From positions 744,001-808,000 of the forward strand of contig NZ_JAVDUW010000002.1 of NCBI RefSeq assembly GCF_031456495.1: a DNA stretch of 64,000 nucleotides. The letters run 5' to 3'. Positions within the stretch are counted from its first letter, which is position 1; each line of letters opens with the position of its first letter. Both the position numbers and the translations under genes were made by a program. Of this stretch, positions 60,711-64,000 are shown one piece after another. The notes under the pieces are model-generated. The model saw only the letters and a program-made list of their open reading frames with translations. It was not told where the DNA came from and made no database searches. The DNA is from Pedococcus sp031456495. GTDB taxonomy: Bacteria; Actinomycetota; Actinomycetes; Actinomycetales; Dermatophilaceae.

Positions 60711-61142
60711 ATGCCCGTCGAGCGCCGTGCCTCCGCGATCGCCGGTCGCGGGCTGTTCACGACGCGGCCGCTGTCGGACGGCGCGGTCCTCGAGGTGGAC
60801 ACCGCGCTGCTCAACCACTCCTGCGACCCCACCCTCGCCTGGTCCGGCACGCGGCTGGTCGCGTTCCGTGACGTCGCGGCGGGGGAGGAGCTCACCGTCG
60901 ACTACGCCACGACGACCACCGACCCCGACATGCTCGTGCGGTGCCACTGCGAGACCTACCGGTGCCGCCAGATGGTCACCGGCGAGGACTGGCGGATCCC
61001 CGAGCTCCAGCGCCGGTATGCCGGGCACCTCGCCCCCGAGGTCCAGGCCGCCCTCGACGGTGAGGCCGGGCAGGGGAGCGACGCCGGGCGCGGGAGCCAG
61101 GGCGCGACGGCCAGGGTGCGGGATCTGGGGCGCCGGAGCTAG
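60711..61142 (+). CDS. Compact SET-domain protein
   Basis: A 143-residue protein with a SET methyltransferase core. SAIAGRGLFTTRPLSDGAVL is the start of SET, LNHSCDPT the NHSC motif, GEELTVDYA the GEELTxDY motif, and CHCETYRCR resembles a post-SET Cys cluster. The middle part of a normal SET (about 60 or more residues) is missing, so this is a minimal form. Known SET enzymes methylate lysines; the target here is unknown. The last 4 bases overlap the MFS gene on the other strand. Confidence 0.8.
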   Translation: MPVERRASAIAGRGLFTTRPLSDGAVLEVDTALLNHSCDPTLAWSGTRLVAFRDVAAGEELTVDYATTTTDPDMLVRCHCETYRCRQMVTGEDWRIPELQRRYAGHLAPEVQAALDGEAGQGSDAGRGSQGATARVRDLGRRS

Positions 61143-62389
61143 GCCGCCTCGGCGTGGGCGATGTGGTCGAGCTGGCGCCAGACCACGACCAGCGTGAGCC
61201 CGGCCCCGCCGAACGCGAACCAGAACGGCGCCGCCGCCCCGAACCGGTCGGCGATCTGGCCACCGAGGAACTGGCCCACCAGCAGCCCGACGATGAGGCC
61301 GACCCAGTAGACGCTGCCGACCCGCCCCTGGAACTCGTCCGGCGTCGCGCGCTGCCGGACCGCGGAGGACAGCGACCCCCACACGAACGCGTACCCGCCG
61401 AACACGACCATGATCGCCATCGCGACCCACGGCACCGTCGTCAGGGCGAGCGCCAGGTGGGTCAGCACCTCCAGCGACAGGCAGATCCGCATGAGCCGGG
61501 CGAGCGGCACCTTCCGCTCGAGCCGGTCGTAGAGCAGCACCGACGTCACACCGCCGACGGCCGAGCACGTGGTGAGCAGGCCGAACCCGACCGCGTCGAC
61601 GTCCAGCCGCTCCTGCGCCCAGTAGACGAGCACGCCCCACGGGGCACCCCACGTCACGTTGAAGATGAAGATCACGAGGGTGAGCGTGCGGATCGGCGCA
61701 TTGCCCGCGATCCAGCGCAGGCCGTCGAGGATGTCGTGCCCGATGTGCTGCTCCGGGCGCGCGGCGTCCTCCCGGCCCGGCAGCCGCACCTTGGCGAACA
61801 GCGCCGCCGCCAGCAGCAGGGCGGCCCCCTGGACCCCGAACGGCACCGCCGACCCGAGCGCGAACAGGCTCGCCCCGACCGCCGGCCCCACGAACTGGTT
61901 GGCCACGAGGAACCCCGACATCTGCCGGGCGTTGCCGACCCCGAGGTCGTCCTTCGGCACGATCATCGGCAGCACGGCCCGCCAGCCGGTGTCGGCGAAC
62001 AGCTCGGCCACCCCCACCGCGAACAGCGTCCCGAGCAGCAGGCCGATCGACACCGTCCCCGTGACGATGGTGGCGACCAGCACCGCCAGGACGGCGACGC
62101 GCACGAGGTTGGCCGCGAGCACGAGGCGGCGGCGGTCGACCCGGTCGGCGACGGCGCCGGCATACAGGCCGAACAGGAGGGTCGGAACGTTCTGGACCAT
62201 CGCGGCGGCAGCGATGAGGGTGGGGTCGCGGGTGAGGGAGGCGACCAGCAGGGGACCGGCCGCGAGGGCGATCCCGTCGCCGAGCTGGCCCACCCACGAG
62301 GAGGCGAGGTTCCACCGGAACGCCGTCCCCATCCGCGCGGGGACCGCCCACTCCGTGGCACGGTCGAGGAGGCGGGGCAGGGCGGTCAC
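61139..62389 (-). CDS. MFS transporter
   Basis: A 416-residue transporter with about 12 hydrophobic segments, including GDGIALAAGPLLVASLTRD, the loop AVADRVDRRRLVLAANLVR (MFS motif A-like) and DEFQGRVGSVYWVGLIVG. It resembles the MFS_3/EntS-type export group. The substrate is unknown. The GTG start has TAGGGT 9 nt upstream on its strand. It overlaps the SET gene end by 4 bp (convergent). Confidence 0.88.
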   Translation of the reverse strand: MTALPRLLDRATEWAVPARMGTAFRWNLASSWVGQLGDGIALAAGPLLVASLTRDPTLIAAAAMVQNVPTLLFGLYAGAVADRVDRRRLVLAANLVRVAVLAVLVATIVTGTVSIGLLLGTLFAVGVAELFADTGWRAVLPMIVPKDDLGVGNARQMSGFLVANQFVGPAVGASLFALGSAVPFGVQGAALLLAAALFAKVRLPGREDAARPEQHIGHDILDGLRWIAGNAPIRTLTLVIFIFNVTWGAPWGVLVYWAQERLDVDAVGFGLLTTCSAVGGVTSVLLYDRLERKVPLARLMRICLSLEVLTHLALALTTVPWVAMAIMVVFGGYAFVWGSLSSAVRQRATPDEFQGRVGSVYWVGLIVGLLVGQFLGGQIADRFGAAAPFWFAFGGAGLTLVVVWRQLDHIAHAEAA

Positions 62390-62457
62390 AAGGACGCGAC
62401 CCTACCCGCGCGGCACGGGCCCGGGCACGCGATTTCCGGGTGGGGGCGCGCAGGCCG

Positions 62458-62648
62458 TACGATGGACGGACGACCGGTGTGAGCCGGTCGAATTCGCGCG
62501 TCTTCCCACCTGTGACGAGGTCTCCTCCGATCAGGGGCGCACCACGGCAGTCCGGCCGAGCAGGCCGGCGGGGTGCGTGCAGGCGCCAGGCAGGTGGCCG
62601 GACCTCGGCCGCCGACGCAACTGACAACGACACAAGGGAGAACACGGC
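62458..62648 (+). promoter_or_regulatory. rpsB promoter and long leader
   Basis: TACGAT (62458-62463) is a candidate -10, giving a leader of about 180 nt before ATG 62649. The leader contains GGCCGG and CCGGTG dyads, for example GTCCGGCCGAGCAGGCCGGC (about 62552-62571), and an AAGGGAGA Shine-Dalgarno. Many bacteria regulate rpsB through leader binding by S2, but I cannot match a known structure here. No gene is seen in 62390-62648. Confidence 0.45.
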
Positions 62649-63575
62649 ATGGCCGTCGTCACCATGCGCCAGCTCCTCGAGAGCGGCGTCCACTTCGGGC
62701 ACCAGACCCGTCGCTGGAACCCGAAGATGAAGCGCTTCATCATGACCGAGCGCAACGGCATCTACATCATCGACCTGCAGCAGTCGCTGACGTACATCAA
62801 CAACGCTTACGAGTTCGTCCGCGAGACCGTCGCGCACGGTGGCTCGATCCTGTTCGTCGGCACCAAGAAGCAGGCGCAGGAGCCCATCGCCGAGCAGGCG
62901 ACCCGGGTCGGCATGCCGTACGTCAACCACCGCTGGCTCGGTGGCATGCTCACCAACTTCCAGACGATCTCCAAGCGGCTGACCCGCCTCAAGGAGCTCG
63001 AGGAGATCAACTTCGACGACGTGGCCGGCTCGGGCCGCACGAAGAAGGAGCTCCTCATCCTCAAGCGGGAGAAGGACAAGCTCGAGAAGACCCTCGGTGG
63101 CATCCGCGACATGGCCAAGGTCCCCTCGGCCGTGTGGATCGTGGACACCAAGAAGGAGCACCTGGCCGTCGACGAGGCCCGCAAGCTCGGCCTGCCGGTC
63201 ATCGCGATCCTCGACACCAACTGCGACCCCGATGAGGTCGACTACAAGATCCCCGGCAACGACGACGCCATCCGCTCGGTCACCCTGCTGACCCGCGTGA
63301 TCGCCGACGCCGTGGCCGACGGGCTCATCGCCCGCAGCCAGGGCGGCAAGTCCGCCGCCGCCGGCGAGGGTGACGGCAACGTGGGCGGCGACGAGCCGCT
63401 GGCCGAGTGGGAGCGCGAGCTCCTCGGTGGCGACGCCGCCCAGGCCGCCGAGACGGTCGCTCCGGAGGCCGGCGAGACCGCCGCCGCCGACGCGCCCGAG
63501 GCTGCCGCCGTCGACGCGCCCGAGGCTGCTGCTGCCGAGGCCCCCGCGGCCGACGCGGACTCCGCCAACGCCTGA
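62649..63575 (+). CDS. rpsB: 30S ribosomal protein S2
   Basis: A 308-residue S2. The core is standard: MRQLLESGVHFGHQTRRWNP, ILFVGTKKQAQEPI, VNHRWLGGMLTNFQTI and AILDTNCDPDEVDY. A 65-residue Ala/Glu/Asp-rich tail (PEAGETAAADAPEAAAVDAP) follows, longer than in E. coli but seen in Actinobacteria. S2 is one of the last proteins added to the 30S subunit. ATG has AAGGGAGA upstream. tsf follows 41 bp later. Confidence 0.97.
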   Translation: MAVVTMRQLLESGVHFGHQTRRWNPKMKRFIMTERNGIYIIDLQQSLTYINNAYEFVRETVAHGGSILFVGTKKQAQEPIAEQATRVGMPYVNHRWLGGMLTNFQTISKRLTRLKELEEINFDDVAGSGRTKKELLILKREKDKLEKTLGGIRDMAKVPSAVWIVDTKKEHLAVDEARKLGLPVIAILDTNCDPDEVDYKIPGNDDAIRSVTLLTRVIADAVADGLIARSQGGKSAAAGEGDGNVGGDEPLAEWERELLGGDAAQAAETVAPEAGETAAADAPEAAAVDAPEAAAAEAPAADADSANA

Positions 63576-63616
63576 GCCCACCTGTCCGCAGCGAACGAAA
63601 AGAGCTGAGTACATCC

Positions 63617-64000
63617 ATGGCGAACTACACCGCCGCTGACATCAAGGCCCTGCGCGAGTCCACCGGCGCCGGCATGCTCGACGTCAAGAAGGCGCTCGAC
63701 GAGGCCGACGGCGACCGCGCCAAGGCGACCGAGATCCTGCGCGTCAAGGGCCTCAAGGGCGTCACCAAGCGCGAGGGCCGCACCACCTCCAACGGCCTGG
63801 TCGCCGCCCAGGCCGCGGATGGCACGGGCACCCTCGTCGAGGTCCTCTGCGAGACCGACTTCGTCGCCAAGAGCGCGCCGTTCATCGCGCTCGCCGACCA
63901 GGTCCTGGCCCAGGCCGTCGCCTCCGGCGCGGCCGACGCCGACGCCCTGCTCAAGAGCACCCTCGAGGACGGCTCGACCGTCCAGGACCTGCTCGACGGC
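63617..64000 (+). CDS. tsf: Elongation factor Ts, N-terminal part (3' end outside window)
   Basis: The first 128 residues of EF-Ts, which recycles EF-Tu-GDP. The UBA-like N-terminus ANYTAADIKALRESTGAGML is followed by DVKKALDEADGDRAKATEIL, LKGVTKREGR, and the EF-Tu contacting TDFVAK motif. The reading frame is open to the end of the window. Normal length is about 270-280 residues. It is co-transcribed with rpsB. Confidence 0.97.
   Translation, partial: MANYTAADIKALRESTGAGMLDVKKALDEADGDRAKATEILRVKGLKGVTKREGRTTSNGLVAAQAADGTGTLVEVLCETDFVAKSAPFIALADQVLAQAVASGAADADALLKSTLEDGSTVQDLLDG

Noticed and set aside
2386..62166. GTATGCC/GGCATAC as an FtsK-orienting (KOPS-like) sequence.
   Set aside because: Such motifs are strongly strand-biased. 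Here the two orientations are almost equal (22 and 20).
2386..62166. GTATGCC enrichment as simple Tyr-Ala codon-pair preference.
   Set aside because: The motif appears in other frames (Ile ATA, Ala GCA-Tyr) and intergenic gaps, and Tyr-Ala after a C keeps TAC GCC.
62458..62648. A known riboswitch in the rpsB leader.
   Set aside because: No recognisable conserved core of a metabolite riboswitch was found by eye.

Overview
The window is a gene-dense stretch of a high-GC actinobacterial chromosome. GC is roughly 70% or more by eye, GTG and overlapping ATGA/GTGA starts are common, and TGA is the usual stop. The conserved gene order and GlnR-type nitrogen control fit the order Micrococcales. Family-level placement (perhaps Intrasporangiaceae-like) is only a guess. 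I see no rRNA, tRNA, CRISPR array, insertion sequence or prophage.

Layout. 1-11991: the end of a DAK2/FakA-like gene, recG, a hydrolase, rsmD, a HesB-fold protein (minus strand), a hemerythrin protein, coaD, an O-acyltransferase, yceD-rpmF-rnc-mutM, acylphosphatase, a small coiled-coil protein and chorismate mutase. 12011-25545: a 40-bp tandem repeat, smc, a secreted beta-propeller protein, ftsY, a second surface propeller, and a divergent LMF/HTTM membrane-protein cluster with a TPR-like gene. 25626-30694: a mycothiol/DinB-type protein, then amtB-glnK and glnD, each unit preceded by GlnR-like half-sites. 30824-42803: ffh, a hydrolase, a WS/DGAT acyltransferase, an amidohydrolase, a sulfate ABC transporter (substrate-binding protein, cysT, cysW, cysA), and an Rrf2 regulator overlapping an unusual SDR and a phosphotransferase. 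42823-57110: the ribosome/secretion block rpsP-khpA-rimM-trmD (trmD fused to a GNAT domain), interrupted by a FetB-like permease and a LacI regulator, then rplS, two lepB genes, rnhB, a DUF2469 gene, yraN, comM, dprA, xerC and a DUF3152 protein. 57142-64000: an M23 peptidase, an aminotransferase, a TreT-like glycosyltransferase, a mini-SET protein, an MFS transporter, rpsB and the start of tsf.

Most genes are housekeeping: signal recognition particle (ffh, ftsY), signal peptidases, chromosome structure and DNA maintenance (smc, recG, mutM, xerC, dprA, comM, rnhB), and ribosome synthesis and modification (rpmF, rpsP, rplS, rpsB, tsf, rsmD, rimM, trmD, rnc). The accessory genes sit as short insertions within this conserved backbone.

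The strongest unexplained signal is a 7-mer, GTATGCC/GGCATAC, found at least 42 times on both strands. It forces rare codons (TAT, GCA, ATA) into many genes only when the neighbouring bases complete the motif. A second window-wide pattern is a TANNNT box 6-9 nt before many start codons, which points to widespread leaderless transcription and helps fix several starts.
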